Source: Arthrobacter sp. StoSoilA2 (GTDB taxonomy: Bacteria; Actinomycetota; Actinomycetes; Actinomycetales; Micrococcaceae). Taken from it: a stretch of DNA of 64,000 bases. A program made the translations under genes and the position numbers. Shown here in pieces: positions 35,590-45,167 of this stretch (positions are counted from its first letter, which is position 1; each line of letters starts with the position of its first letter). The DNA lies in the NCBI RefSeq assembly GCF_019977195.1, contig NZ_AP024643.1, positions 1,426,001 to 1,490,000 of the forward strand, given 5' to 3'. Below the pieces are notes generated by a model. It made no database searches, had not been told where the DNA came from, and saw only the letters and a program-made list of their open reading frames with translations.

Positions 35590-38094
35590 TTAGCGGCGTT
35601 GCGGGAGAAGTCCCCTGAGCGCGCGCCATGATCCGGCAATCCCTTGCCCCGTCCGCCGGAACAGGGACCCCACAGCGCGGGAGGGGGCACCGAGTGCGTG
35701 GAACCAGCGGCGCATGAGCGACGGCGGCAGCCAGTTGGCACGGAAGCGAACCAGCCAGTTGGCATTGTTCCGTAACGAGTCACGAACAACAGCGATCCTG
35801 GCGGCAGCCGGCGAGGCTGCCTCCATCGGGCGACCATAACGTTGCCGTTCGAAGTCCGTGGTGAGTGAAGCGACGGCGCCGTGTGCGGCGTCGTCGAGAC
35901 CCCCGGCCTCACCCAGAATGGAACTTGAACGGAGCCGGGACGAAAAGTGCCTTGGCGTTTCACTGGGAGTGGACGGTACACCATAGTCAGTGGCGAGGTC
36001 CTGCAACTCTGCCCATGCGAGAGCTGCAGAGTCGTGGTAAGCGTCAGGCGATCCACGATCCGCTGGTTCCTTTGGACTGAGCCGGCGGCGTCGCACGACT
36101 ACCCTGCTCAGCCTCGGCGAGCCAAGGAAAGCAGCGAGCAACAGCACTGCCGCAATCGTGGCAATAACCGTTGGCAGCGGGTCACGTGGCGCAGAGCCGG
36201 CAGTTTGCGCGTCGCCTCCCGGCAGCGGAACGGTGGTGGGGGGAGGCGTCACGGCGGTGCCTGGAACGTCCTTCTCGTCAGCATTGGTGCTCAGGCTGCC
36301 CGGGACTGAGGACTCGGTGGCATATTCCGGAACAACCCCACGGGATGGAGTCGGCTCAAAGGGCACCCATCCCAGTCCTTCGAAGTAGAGCTCGGGCCAC
36401 GCGTGCGCGTCACGGGCATCTACCTCATACTCAGGGAACGATCCCTGGCCAACCAAAGCCACGGTCTCGCCCGTCAGCCGCCCGGGTGCGTATCCCACCG
36501 CAATGCGGCTGGGGATGCCCTCCACGCGGGCCATCACCGCCATGGCGGAGGAGAAGTGGACGCAATAGCCGCTCTTGACCGCCAGGAAGTCCGCCAGGAC
36601 CGACAACCCGTTGCCGTCATACCCGTTTTGCACCGGCGCTTGAAGGGAATACGTGAATTCACTGGAACGCAGGTATTTCTGGATCGCCAGCGCCTTGGCG
36701 TAGTTGTTGCCTGCCGAAGACGTGACCTGCTCCGCCGTCTGGCGAACAATGCTTGGCAGGTTCCCTGGAACGCGGAGGAAGTCCTCCGAAATGGACTTTG
36801 GCTTACCTGTTGCCTGGGACAGGGCCTGCGCACTGATCTTGGGTGCCGCCGAGAAGACCACATAGCGTTGGGCCAGCGTGCTCGTCTCCGTACTCATGAT
36901 GCTGAGGGTGGCCGGATCCCAGGTCCAACGGCCGTTCAGCCCGTTAACGGACACGGGGGCGAACGGCGCCGGTAAGTACGGGCTGGTGAACAAGCCCGCG
37001 TTGATGGACGTCACCGCATTCACGACTTCTCCCTGGATGGAGTAACCCGGCTCTATCCGGTCCACCCCGGCCCGCCGTGTGGCGGAGCGGTCATCAGGTG
37101 CCCAGGTTTCGCCGTCGAAGTGGTCAATGGTGACAGACCTCAGGTAAGTGGCTGCGCTGGAACTGGTGGAGTACGTGATGCGTCCTGCCCCCGTGGGACT
37201 GCGAAGGCTGTTACCCAGCGTGATCATCGGATTGAGGCCGTTCGAGGTACCCCAGGGGCTCAACCGCGAGCCTTGCGGAAAGGTGCCTGTTTCAAACCCT
37301 GGAATGGCCAGCGGAACAACCAATGCCAAACCCAGTGCCAGCGCCCCCGTCACCAGGGAGCGCCTGATCTGGCCGGAACTTCGTGGTGCTCCGGACTGCA
37401 GCCTGGCGTCAGGGGCGAACCAATGGCTGCAACCAAGAATGAGCAGATATCCCACCGTGGCCCCAACGAATCCAGCGACACCTACGCTTTGCGGCTTGAT
37501 GGTTGCAGGAACCACCATGACCGCAAGGAGTCCGATTCCACTGGCCGCCGGCATCGATAGCGGGACGGCCAAAGCATCGATCAGGATCACCAGAAGTCCC
37601 AGGCACGCACAGGTGACGAAGACAATCCCCGCGTTGGGGGCCACCGGAGCGCTCTCGGACACAACCGTCTCGGCGGCCCGCTTGATGAGCCGGCCTACCG
37701 CGGCAAACGTCCCGGTAGTGGGGATGAAGCCCAAGAAGCTGTCCTGCCGGCAGAACGTGAAACTGAGTATGCCGGCCAATGCTGCCAAGGCACCCAGCGT
37801 GGTAACCAAGGGCTGGATCCGGAGGGTCCGCAGGATGGCCAGGGTCAGGGCCACCACTACAACAGTGGTGATCAGCGGCATGAACCAGGCCCAGCCCCTG
37901 AACACTCCATTCAGGGATATGGCCGCACCAAGAACGGCCACGGCAACGGAACCAGCCATGATCCACGGGTAGAGGCCGGGAGCCTGCGGCCGTTGTTGAG
38001 GTGAAGCGGGGGCGGGCCCGTCTCCGCTGGCACCCTGCTGGGGAACGCCCCGCTGGAATGTTGCAGGGGACCCACGATGGGACGTTGCGGTCAT
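35590..38094 (-). CDS. TgpA-type transglutaminase-like membrane protein
   Basis: An 834-residue protein with about seven N-terminal transmembrane helices (DUF3488 region). An extracytoplasmic transglutaminase-like domain has catalytic Cys511 in SGYCVHF, His564 in DAHAW, and EGLGWVPFEPTPS. A Pro-rich linker, one more helix near 640–660 and a cytoplasmic tail follow. It overlaps the DUF58 gene by 4 bp. The moxR–DUF58–transglutaminase set is a widespread but poorly understood bacterial module; a role in envelope proteins or stress is inferred. Confidence 0.92.
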   Translation of the reverse strand: MTATSHRGSPATFQRGVPQQGASGDGPAPASPQQRPQAPGLYPWIMAGSVAVAVLGAAISLNGVFRGWAWFMPLITTVVVVALTLAILRTLRIQPLVTTLGALAALAGILSFTFCRQDSFLGFIPTTGTFAAVGRLIKRAAETVVSESAPVAPNAGIVFVTCACLGLLVILIDALAVPLSMPAASGIGLLAVMVVPATIKPQSVGVAGFVGATVGYLLILGCSHWFAPDARLQSGAPRSSGQIRRSLVTGALALGLALVVPLAIPGFETGTFPQGSRLSPWGTSNGLNPMITLGNSLRSPTGAGRITYSTSSSAATYLRSVTIDHFDGETWAPDDRSATRRAGVDRIEPGYSIQGEVVNAVTSINAGLFTSPYLPAPFAPVSVNGLNGRWTWDPATLSIMSTETSTLAQRYVVFSAAPKISAQALSQATGKPKSISEDFLRVPGNLPSIVRQTAEQVTSSAGNNYAKALAIQKYLRSSEFTYSLQAPVQNGYDGNGLSVLADFLAVKSGYCVHFSSAMAVMARVEGIPSRIAVGYAPGRLTGETVALVGQGSFPEYEVDARDAHAWPELYFEGLGWVPFEPTPSRGVVPEYATESSVPGSLSTNADEKDVPGTAVTPPPTTVPLPGGDAQTAGSAPRDPLPTVIATIAAVLLLAAFLGSPRLSRVVVRRRRLSPKEPADRGSPDAYHDSAALAWAELQDLATDYGVPSTPSETPRHFSSRLRSSSILGEAGGLDDAAHGAVASLTTDFERQRYGRPMEAASPAAARIAVVRDSLRNNANWLVRFRANWLPPSLMRRWFHALGAPSRAVGSLFRRTGQGIAGSWRALRGLLPQRR

Positions 38095-39641
38095 CGCGGC
38101 ACCGCCGCTCCGCGCCGTACGTCCATTGCCGCGCTCGCAGCAACCAGCAGGCCGCCTTCGTCGAAGCCGGACCAGGCCGCTGTCAGTGGTGTCTTCGAGG
38201 TGACGGAAACAGCCTTCCAGCCGCCCTGCCTCAAGGTTTCCAGGACATCGTCCTTGTTTCGAAAGTCCGGGTTCCGGGAGTCATGGTTGCGGGACTCGTT
38301 GCTGCTTTGAGGGTCCGTGACTACTATCGCGAAGGCGTTGGCACCATAGCCGGCCGCCTGAGCAAGGGCTTTGGCCTCGGCAAGGGTCAGATTGCCAAGC
38401 AAGGCAAGAAGCGGCCCGCGCAAACGATGCGCAGCGAGCTTGTCCATGAGGCGGTCGTCGAAGACCGAATCAACGCTCTCCTGGCCCGGCACCTCCAAGA
38501 CCCCACTGTGGTTAGGCACGGAACCGGTAGGTTCGGGGGAGCGCCGGGCATGCCCCGGACTATTTTCTCCGACCCTGTGATGTTCAGCCCTGTGGTGGTC
38601 AACCCAGTGGTGCTTCGGTCCGCTCAACTCAATGGCGGCCAAACCTTCGGCAATGGCATGAAGGCCGGCAACGCCACTGAACTCTTCCACGCCCGGATCC
38701 GGTGCCGACGGCGAGCGAATGAAGGCCGGGCTACCGAAGGCGTCCAGGACGCGCAGCGAGTAGTTCCGTTCGGCCAAGTGCGCGCTGATGGACATTGCCG
38801 CTGTCACAACCCACTCAAAATTCGGGCTGGTCACCAGGTCCGAGTCGTCGTCGTGCGAGCTGAAAACCGAGGCACTGCCGGAGGCGAAGGCCGCGAATCG
38901 TTGGTCAAGGATGATGGTGGCTTCTGGAGTGGTGACCGATTCCTCCTGGCGGACCATAAGCTGTCCGTGCCGCGCCGTGGCGGGCCAGTGGACGCGCCGC
39001 ATCGGATCGCCGTGCCGGTATTCGCGCGTCATGATGTCGTCGTCGCTGGGGTTCGCCCTGATCCGGGTGGCCGTTACGCCATCGTTCCCACGCGCCCCGG
39101 CGAGTCCCGTTACGGGAAGTTCGACGGCGGCCGGCGTCACGGTGAGGAGGTCGCCGTCGTCGATGGCATGGCGCCGCAACGACAAGCCGAACGGGTCGCT
39201 GAACTCGGCAGTAACAGGACCTATGCGGAACTGTCCCCGCTTGCCGGATCGCAGATGATATTCGTAGCGGCTGGTGCCGCCTGTTGCAGACCGGGCCGGG
39301 AAACGGAAAGCCGGCGGATCACCGAACCGTGGAGGCAGTTGCTCCTCCATGATCACGTGGCCGGTGGAAAACGTGGATCGGGCGACCGCCAGGCGAACGG
39401 TGGTGGCGGTGGACGTTTCCACGGTGGAGGGATTGAATTCCCGGTACACCTGGAACTTGGGTTTCCAGACCCGGACACCAGCCAGTGCAACCAAAGGAAG
39501 GATCAACAAAAGGACGGCCAGAGTCAGCAGATCACGTCTGCCCATAATGTAGGCGCAGACCAACGAGGCCACCCCGGCGGCGAGCAATCCCCATCCGCGG
39601 CTGGTGAACAAATGCTTGGGGAGCCGATCCACGAGTGCCAT
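38091..39641 (-). CDS. DUF58 domain protein
   Basis: A 516-residue protein with two N-terminal membrane helices (LFTSRGWGLLAAGVASLVCAYIMG and LLTLAVLLLILPLVALAG). A beta-rich region and the DUF58 motif YRHGDPMRRVHWPATARHGQLMVRQEE follow. The C-terminal half resembles a von Willebrand A fold. It probably acts with the MoxR ATPase encoded 12 bp upstream. It overlaps the transglutaminase gene by ATGA. Confidence 0.92.
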   Translation of the reverse strand: MALVDRLPKHLFTSRGWGLLAAGVASLVCAYIMGRRDLLTLAVLLLILPLVALAGVRVWKPKFQVYREFNPSTVETSTATTVRLAVARSTFSTGHVIMEEQLPPRFGDPPAFRFPARSATGGTSRYEYHLRSGKRGQFRIGPVTAEFSDPFGLSLRRHAIDDGDLLTVTPAAVELPVTGLAGARGNDGVTATRIRANPSDDDIMTREYRHGDPMRRVHWPATARHGQLMVRQEESVTTPEATIILDQRFAAFASGSASVFSSHDDDSDLVTSPNFEWVVTAAMSISAHLAERNYSLRVLDAFGSPAFIRSPSAPDPGVEEFSGVAGLHAIAEGLAAIELSGPKHHWVDHHRAEHHRVGENSPGHARRSPEPTGSVPNHSGVLEVPGQESVDSVFDDRLMDKLAAHRLRGPLLALLGNLTLAEAKALAQAAGYGANAFAIVVTDPQSSNESRNHDSRNPDFRNKDDVLETLRQGGWKAVSVTSKTPLTAAWSGFDEGGLLVAASAAMDVRRGAAVPR

Positions 39642-39653
39642 GCCCGCTGTCTC

Positions 39654-40742
39654 CTATGCGCTTTGCTTGTCCCTGCGCCACGCGCCAGGCGGTTCCTGGG
39701 CAACCGGGAGGGAAGCGAGGATGCCCCGCAGGACTGTTTGGGGCGTGTCGCCGGAACTCGCAGCCTTGCGGTCCAGGATGATGCGGTGGGCGAGCACCGA
39801 TTCGGCCACGTCCACGACGTCGTCGGGAAGGACAAAATCGCGTCCATCCAAAGCTGCCGTGGCCTTCGCGGCGCGCAGCAACTGCAGCAAGGACCGCGGG
39901 CTGGCACCGAGTCGAAGGCGGGCACTTTCACGCGTGGCACGGCCAATGGCAACGGTGTATTCCTTGATGGCCGTGGACACGTAGACCTGCTGGACGGCTG
40001 CAATCATGGCTGCCACATCGGCTGCCGTGACCACTGGGGTTACCTTGATCAGGGGAGAGGCCGCCTGATGCGTTTCCAACATCTCGATCTCGGCATCCCG
40101 ATCCGGATAGCCCATGGAAATCCTGGCCATGAAGCGGTCGCGCTGGGCTTCGGGCAGCGGATAAGTGCCCTCCATTTCGATGGGATTCTGCGTTGCCACC
40201 ACCATGAACGGCAATCCCAGCTGGTACGAATGCCCGTCCACCGTCACCTGGTGTTCTTCCATGCACTCCAGGAGCGCGGACTGGGTCTTGGCTGAGGCGC
40301 GGTTGATTTCGTCGCCGATCACGATGTTCGCGAACACCGCGCCGGGCCGGAACTCGAACTGCCGCGAAGACTGGTTGTAGATGGACACGCCCGTCACGTC
40401 CGATGGCAACAGATCCGGAGTGAACTGGATACGGGACACCGTGCAGTCCACGGTTCGGGCCAATGTCTTCGCCAACAGGGTCTTGCCAACGCCGGGCACA
40501 TCCTCCAGCAGGAGGTGGCCTTGGGCCAGGAGAACTGTCAGGGCCAGCTTCGCAGCGTCCGCCTTGCCGTCGATGACCTTGCCGATGGATGCCAGGATGC
40601 GCTCGCTGGCATCGTGGAAACGTTCGGCGTCCATGACCTGCGGCTTGTGTCCGTTGAGCGCGGCGGCTTCCCGGGGCAGCGCACTGTACGCCTCGCCCTG
40701 TAGCCGGGAAGGTTCAACGGTGACTTGTCGCTTGGACTCCAT
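39654..40742 (-). CDS. moxR: MoxR-type AAA+ ATPase
   Basis: A 362-residue cytosolic AAA+ chaperone-like ATPase. Walker A is in LEDVPGVGKTLLAKTLA. The following NQSSRQFEFRPGAVFANIVIGDEINRA contains Walker B. ATQNPIEMEGTYPLPEAQRDRFM holds sensor 1 and the MoxR signature. ATG 40742 is preferred because GAAGGG lies 6 nt upstream; a TTG at 40766 would add eight residues. It is the first gene of the operon. Substrates are probably the co-encoded DUF58 and transglutaminase proteins (inference). Confidence 0.95.
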   Translation of the reverse strand: MESKRQVTVEPSRLQGEAYSALPREAAALNGHKPQVMDAERFHDASERILASIGKVIDGKADAAKLALTVLLAQGHLLLEDVPGVGKTLLAKTLARTVDCTVSRIQFTPDLLPSDVTGVSIYNQSSRQFEFRPGAVFANIVIGDEINRASAKTQSALLECMEEHQVTVDGHSYQLGLPFMVVATQNPIEMEGTYPLPEAQRDRFMARISMGYPDRDAEIEMLETHQAASPLIKVTPVVTAADVAAMIAAVQQVYVSTAIKEYTVAIGRATRESARLRLGASPRSLLQLLRAAKATAALDGRDFVLPDDVVDVAESVLAHRIILDRKAASSGDTPQTVLRGILASLPVAQEPPGAWRRDKQSA

Positions 40743-40900
40743 GGATTGCCCTTCAGCCGTGGCCAACGCCGGTGTCGGCCGTCTGTCCGTTCCAGACTAC
40801 CCAGACTTTGGCCGTCCCTGACATAGTGCTCCGCGAATTTATGTGCCAACTGGAATTTGTCCCGCAGCACGGGGGACCGCGGTCCGATTAAGGTGGGAAC

Positions 40901-41797
40901 ATGTGCAATTCCCTCGCCCCCGCTCCCTACCGCGCGTCCTCCGGTGCAACAGAAGCCTCGGATTCCCGCAAAGAGTACCCTCCGGCCCCGGAACCGCTTC
41001 CCGTCCCGGTGATGGACAATCACACCCACTTGGACTTTCGGCACGGTTTGATCGAAGTCGGCGTTGCGGACGCCATGGATGCCGCCGAAGCTGTTGGTGT
41101 CCAAGGGGCGATCCAGGTTGGCTGCGACCTGGAATCGTCGCGCTTCACGGTACAAGCTGTCCAGGCCGATGCCCGCTTGCTGGGAGCGGTTGCCATCCAC
41201 CCCAACGACGCACCCATCTACGCGGGGCGGGGGGAGCTGGAATCGGCGCTGGCAGAGATCGAGGAACTGGCTGCCCACCCGCGGATCCGTGCCATCGGCG
41301 AAACAGGGTTGGATTTCTTCCGAACCCACGGTGAAGGGCTGGCACATCAGCGGTACTCCTTCCGAAGGCACATCGACATCGCCAAGCGGCTAGGCCTCAC
41401 TCTGCAGATCCACGACCGCGACGCCCACGATGACGTAGTGCAGGTACTGAAGGAGGAAGGGGCCCCGGAGCGGGTAGTTTTCCACTGCTTCTCCGGTGAT
41501 GAGGAGCTGGCACGCATTTGCAATGAGAACGGCTGGTACATGTCCTTTGCGGGCACCATGACGTTCAAGAATGCCGGCAACCTGAGGGCAGCGTTGTCTA
41601 TTGCGGAGCCCAGCCGGATCCTGGTGGAAACAGATTCGCCATTCCTCACGCCACACCCGTACCGTGGGCGGCCAAATGCGAGCTACATGGTGCCGTACAC
41701 AGTTCGCTCGATGGCGGAAGTGACAGAAGATGACCTTTCGGAACTTTGCGCCAGGCTGGCTGAAAATACGGTAAATGCCTACGGATCGTGGGGCTGA
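40901..41797 (+). CDS. TatD family metal-dependent hydrolase
   Basis: A 298-residue TIM-barrel nuclease-type hydrolase. Metal ligands are HTHLD (41–45), GETGLDFF, IHDRDAHDD, FHCFSGDEE and VETDSPFLTPHPYRG. TatD proteins have 3'-exonuclease or repair activity. The first 35 residues are a Pro/Ala-rich extension before the domain. ATG follows AGGTGGGAAC. The position before rpfB and ksgA is the standard actinobacterial order. Confidence 0.93.
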   Translation: MCNSLAPAPYRASSGATEASDSRKEYPPAPEPLPVPVMDNHTHLDFRHGLIEVGVADAMDAAEAVGVQGAIQVGCDLESSRFTVQAVQADARLLGAVAIHPNDAPIYAGRGELESALAEIEELAAHPRIRAIGETGLDFFRTHGEGLAHQRYSFRRHIDIAKRLGLTLQIHDRDAHDDVVQVLKEEGAPERVVFHCFSGDEELARICNENGWYMSFAGTMTFKNAGNLRAALSIAEPSRILVETDSPFLTPHPYRGRPNASYMVPYTVRSMAEVTEDDLSELCARLAENTVNAYGSWG

Positions 41798-41868
41798 CCG
41801 GGGGCGTTCGAAGCTCCGTGGGACCGTCGGCGATGAATACCCGGTATGTAGAATTCTTGGTCCGTTTA

Positions 41869-42016
41869 TAACAGATCGGTTACTGTGTACAACAAGTAGC
41901 CGGGGTCGGGGAAGGCCTTCGGAAAACTGGTCCGGATTCGTCCGGGCTCTTTAGTTGAATGTATTTGGCGGCGCAGATGCCGGCAGCAGAGGGTGGGACC
42001 AGGCTTTTTTGCCTGG
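41869..42016 (+). promoter_or_regulatory. rpfB upstream region: near-palindrome and leader hairpin
   Basis: The 294-bp gap before rpfB contains TAACAGATCGGTTA (41869–41882), a palindrome with one mismatched pair. Further on is a hairpin CCAGGC–TTTTTT–GCCTGG (41999–42016), extended by GGG/CCC beyond a mismatch. The hairpin lies 76 bp before the start codon and could be a leader attenuator. I do not recognise a known riboswitch consensus here. Confidence 0.4.
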
Positions 42017-42091
42017 CCCCTCAGTTTTGCGGCTGGCATTATTTTTTGCGCTTTTCCCCGTGCCCGGATGGTCTGAGAGTTATGGGCAATC

Positions 42092-43234
42092 GTGATCAAG
42101 TTCTTCACAACGGATGGCAAGTTCAGCTTTCTCAAAGTCGGTGCCCAGTTGCTGGTTGTTGCAGCGCTGGTGGTCGGTGTAGTCGCCTTCGTCGGCAACA
42201 ACAAGACAATCACCCTGAACGTAGACGGCAAGGTGAGCTCCATTCAGACCTTCGGCGGCACCGTTGACCAAGTGGTCAAGGCAGCCAAGGTCGAGCTGAA
42301 GGACGCAGACCGCGTTTCACCGGATCTTGATACCCAAGTGGAAAACGGCTCGGTGGTCAACATCAACCTCGCCAAGGCCGTCTCCATCGAATTGGACGGC
42401 GCCCGCAAGACCGTCAACACCAACGCACCGGACGTCGCCGGCCTGGTGAGTGAACTGGGAGTCGCGAGCTCCTCCGAAATCTCCCAGCCGAAGGACGCCT
42501 CGCTGGCTGTCACAGGCTCCTTCGTTTCCATCTCCACACCCAAGACGATCAGCCTGGTAGCTGACGGCAAGGACACCAGCACCACCACGACGGCGCCCGA
42601 CGTCGCCAGCGTCCTGAAGGATGCCGGAGTCACCCTGGGCGCCAGCGATCGCGTCTCCCAGCCCGGAAACGCACCGGTCATCCAGGACATGGTGATCAAG
42701 GTCTCCCGCGTGGACACCAGCAAGACCGCTGAAGCTACTGAGGAAGTACCGTTCGATAGCGTCAGCACCGATAGTGCCGAGCTCTACAAAGGCGACGAGA
42801 AAGTGACCCAAAAGGGCGTCGCAGGTTCCGTTGTGAAGACCTTCAAGCTGGTATTGGTGGATGGCCGTGAAGCTTCCCGCACCCTTGTATCCAGCAATGT
42901 AACCACCCAGCCCGTCACCGAAAAGATCATGGTCGGAACGAAGGCCCGCCCCGTCGCTGCCAAGGCTGCCACTTCCAGTGGTCCCACCGGCGCCCCGAAC
43001 GAAGCTATGTGGGACAGGATCGCCCAGTGTGAGTCGGGCGGAAACTGGTCCATCAACACCGGCAACGGCTACTACGGCGGGCTGCAGTTCTCCAGCCCCA
43101 CCTGGTTGGCCAATGGCGGCGGCGCCTACGCCCCCACTGCAAACCTTGCCACCAAAGCACAGCAGATCGAGATCGCCAACCGCCTCTACGCCAGGAACGG
43201 CCTCAGCGATTGGGGCTGCGCGCACGCAGCGTGA
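42092..43234 (+). CDS. rpfB: resuscitation-promoting factor RpfB
   Basis: A 380-residue exported muralytic enzyme that cleaves peptidoglycan and wakes dormant cells. After one membrane anchor (LLVVAALVVGVVAFVG) come three DUF348 repeats (ITLNVDGKVSSIQTFGGTVDQVV and relatives), a G5 domain (about 215–290) and the Rpf domain. The catalytic Glu314 lies in QCESGGNW. Cys313 and Cys376 can form the conserved disulfide. The start is GTG 42092, 26 bp upstream of ksgA at the other end. Confidence 0.95.
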   Translation: MIKFFTTDGKFSFLKVGAQLLVVAALVVGVVAFVGNNKTITLNVDGKVSSIQTFGGTVDQVVKAAKVELKDADRVSPDLDTQVENGSVVNINLAKAVSIELDGARKTVNTNAPDVAGLVSELGVASSSEISQPKDASLAVTGSFVSISTPKTISLVADGKDTSTTTTAPDVASVLKDAGVTLGASDRVSQPGNAPVIQDMVIKVSRVDTSKTAEATEEVPFDSVSTDSAELYKGDEKVTQKGVAGSVVKTFKLVLVDGREASRTLVSSNVTTQPVTEKIMVGTKARPVAAKAATSSGPTGAPNEAMWDRIAQCESGGNWSINTGNGYYGGLQFSSPTWLANGGGAYAPTANLATKAQQIEIANRLYARNGLSDWGCAHAA

Positions 43235-43260
43235 CCCCGCACAGGCGATACGATACCTAG

Positions 43261-44142
43261 GTGACTGAACCGAATTCCGAACCCGCCGCCGTCGTGCCTT
43301 TGATGGGCGCCACCGACATCCGACGGTTAGCCGAGGAAATCGGTGTCCGCCCCACCAAGACGTTGGGCCAGAACTTTGTCATTGACGGTAATACGATCCG
43401 CAGGATTGTTTCAGCCGCCAACATCGACGCCGGCGAAACCGTGCTTGAGGTGGGCCCGGGCCTTGGCTCCCTGACGCTGGGGCTGCTGGATGCGGCCAAG
43501 ACTGTTGTGGCCGTTGAGATTGATCCCGTGCTCGCCAGGAAACTCCCCGAAACTGTTCGTGCATGGCGACCCGAGGCTGAAGACAACTTCCACCTGGTCC
43601 TCTCGGACGCCATGAGGGTCACGGAACTGCCCGTGCAACCGACAGCACTGGTGGCCAACCTCCCGTATAACGTGGCCGTCCCCGTGGTGCTTCACATGCT
43701 GCAACACTTCCCGAGCCTGCAGCACGGCCTGGTCATGGTCCAGGACGAGGTCGCGGACCGCCTGGCAGCAACTCCAGGCAGCAAGATCTACGGTGTGCCG
43801 TCGGTCAAAGCTGCCTGGTACGGGCACATGCGCAAGGCCGGCGTGATCGGCATGAACGTGTTTTGGCCAGCTCCGAAAATCCACTCCGGACTCGTTGCCT
43901 TTACGCGCCATGACCCACCCGCCACGCACGCCACCCGGGAACAGGTGTTTGCTGTCATCGACGCCGCTTTTGCCCAGCGTAGAAAGACCCTCCGCGCGGC
44001 GTTGGCCGGATGGGCAGGCAGCGCGGCAGAGGCCGAACGGTGCCTGGTCGCCGCAGGCGTTGATCCCACAGCCCGGGGCGAGGTCCTGGACATCTCTGCC
44101 TACGTCCGCATCGCCGAAGCCCGCCACCCAGCGGACGCATGA
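43261..44142 (+). CDS. rsmA: 16S rRNA (adenine-1518/1519-N6)-dimethyltransferase
   Basis: A 293-residue KsgA/RsmA enzyme that dimethylates two adjacent adenosines near the 3' end of 16S rRNA. LGQNFVIDGNTIRRIV, the SAM loop VLEVGPGLGSLTLGL and the catalytic NLPYNVAVP are all intact. It overlaps ispE by 4 bp (ATGA). The start is GTG 43261. Confidence 0.97.
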   Translation: MTEPNSEPAAVVPLMGATDIRRLAEEIGVRPTKTLGQNFVIDGNTIRRIVSAANIDAGETVLEVGPGLGSLTLGLLDAAKTVVAVEIDPVLARKLPETVRAWRPEAEDNFHLVLSDAMRVTELPVQPTALVANLPYNVAVPVVLHMLQHFPSLQHGLVMVQDEVADRLAATPGSKIYGVPSVKAAWYGHMRKAGVIGMNVFWPAPKIHSGLVAFTRHDPPATHATREQVFAVIDAAFAQRRKTLRAALAGWAGSAAEAERCLVAAGVDPTARGEVLDISAYVRIAEARHPADA

Positions 44143-45131
44143 GTCCGAACACCCGCAAACCCAGCAGCCTGCCATACGTAGGCGATCGCTTCCATGCCAG
44201 GACGGTCCGGGTCAAAGCGCCGGGGAAGATCAACGTCTCGCTAAGTGTTGGTCCGCTGCGCCCCGACGGCTACCACTCCGTGGCAAGCGTCTACCTGGCC
44301 GTTTCCCTGTACGAGGAAGTGGCGGCCACCAGCACCGAGGCTGAAGGGATTACCGTCAGCATCAGCCCCAACAGCACCCTGGACCTGGACGGCGTCGATA
44401 TTCCCCTGGACGAACGCAACCTGGCCTACAAGGCGGCAGCCATCATGGCTGAGCTATCCGAGAAACCAACCGGCGTCCACCTTGAAATCACCAAGCGTGT
44501 GCCTGTCGCCGGAGGTATGGGAGGGGGCTCCGCCGACGCCGCCGCTACCTTGCTCGCATGCGATGCCCTGTGGAACAGCGGCCTTTCCCGCGAGGAACTC
44601 GCACACCTGGCAGCCGAGTTGGGCGCAGACGTTCCGTTCTCGCTGCTGGGCGGGACCGCCGTCGGACTCGGTGTCGGCGACAAATTGTCGCCCGCACTGG
44701 CAAAGGCACAAATGGACTGGGTGCTGGTATTTGCCGACTACGGGCTCTCCACACCTGACGTGTTCCACACCCTGGACGGACTCCGCGACTCCGAAGGCGT
44801 GGAAATTCCGGAGCCCGTTGACGTTGACCCCACCATCCTCCAGGCCCTGCGGCACGGCGATCCCGAGGCGCTCAGCCGGGTGCTGATCAACGATCTCCAG
44901 CGGGCATCCATTGCGCTTGCCCCACAGTTGAGGGACACCATCGGGCTAGGCGAAGCCCGGGGCGCATTGGCAGGCATGGTGTCAGGCTCCGGGCCCACCA
45001 TCGCACTGCTTGCCAGGGACTCGGTGTCCGCCAGCGTCCTCGCTGAAGAGCTGACCCATCGAGGCCACACTGCGGTTGCCGTCCACGGACCCGTGCCCGG
45101 CGCCCGGATCATCTCCGATACCCTCCTTTAG
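44139..45131 (+). CDS. ispE: 4-diphosphocytidyl-2-C-methyl-D-erythritol kinase
   Basis: A 330-residue GHMP kinase of the MEP isoprenoid pathway. VKAPGKINVSLSVGP and the ATP loop PVAGGMGGGSADAAA are the family signatures, and the C-terminal GMVSGSGPTIALL completes the active site. Translational coupling to rsmA is standard in actinobacteria. Confidence 0.97.
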   Translation: MSPNTRKPSSLPYVGDRFHARTVRVKAPGKINVSLSVGPLRPDGYHSVASVYLAVSLYEEVAATSTEAEGITVSISPNSTLDLDGVDIPLDERNLAYKAAAIMAELSEKPTGVHLEITKRVPVAGGMGGGSADAAATLLACDALWNSGLSREELAHLAAELGADVPFSLLGGTAVGLGVGDKLSPALAKAQMDWVLVFADYGLSTPDVFHTLDGLRDSEGVEIPEPVDVDPTILQALRHGDPEALSRVLINDLQRASIALAPQLRDTIGLGEARGALAGMVSGSGPTIALLARDSVSASVLAEELTHRGHTAVAVHGPVPGARIISDTLL

Positions 45132-45167
45132 TAGCTCCCGCATTCCAGCAGTAGAAAGTAGTACCCA

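Noticed and set aside
33749..35629. Minus-strand 626-codon frame over gabD
   Set aside because: It is antisense to a complete aldehyde dehydrogenase with all catalytic residues.
38001..40295. Plus-strand 764-codon frame over DUF58 and moxR
   Set aside because: It is antisense to two recognised, translationally spaced genes.
41798..42091. c-di-AMP (ydaO-type) riboswitch before rpfB
   Set aside because: Such switches occur before some rpf genes, but I could not find the conserved core sequences here.
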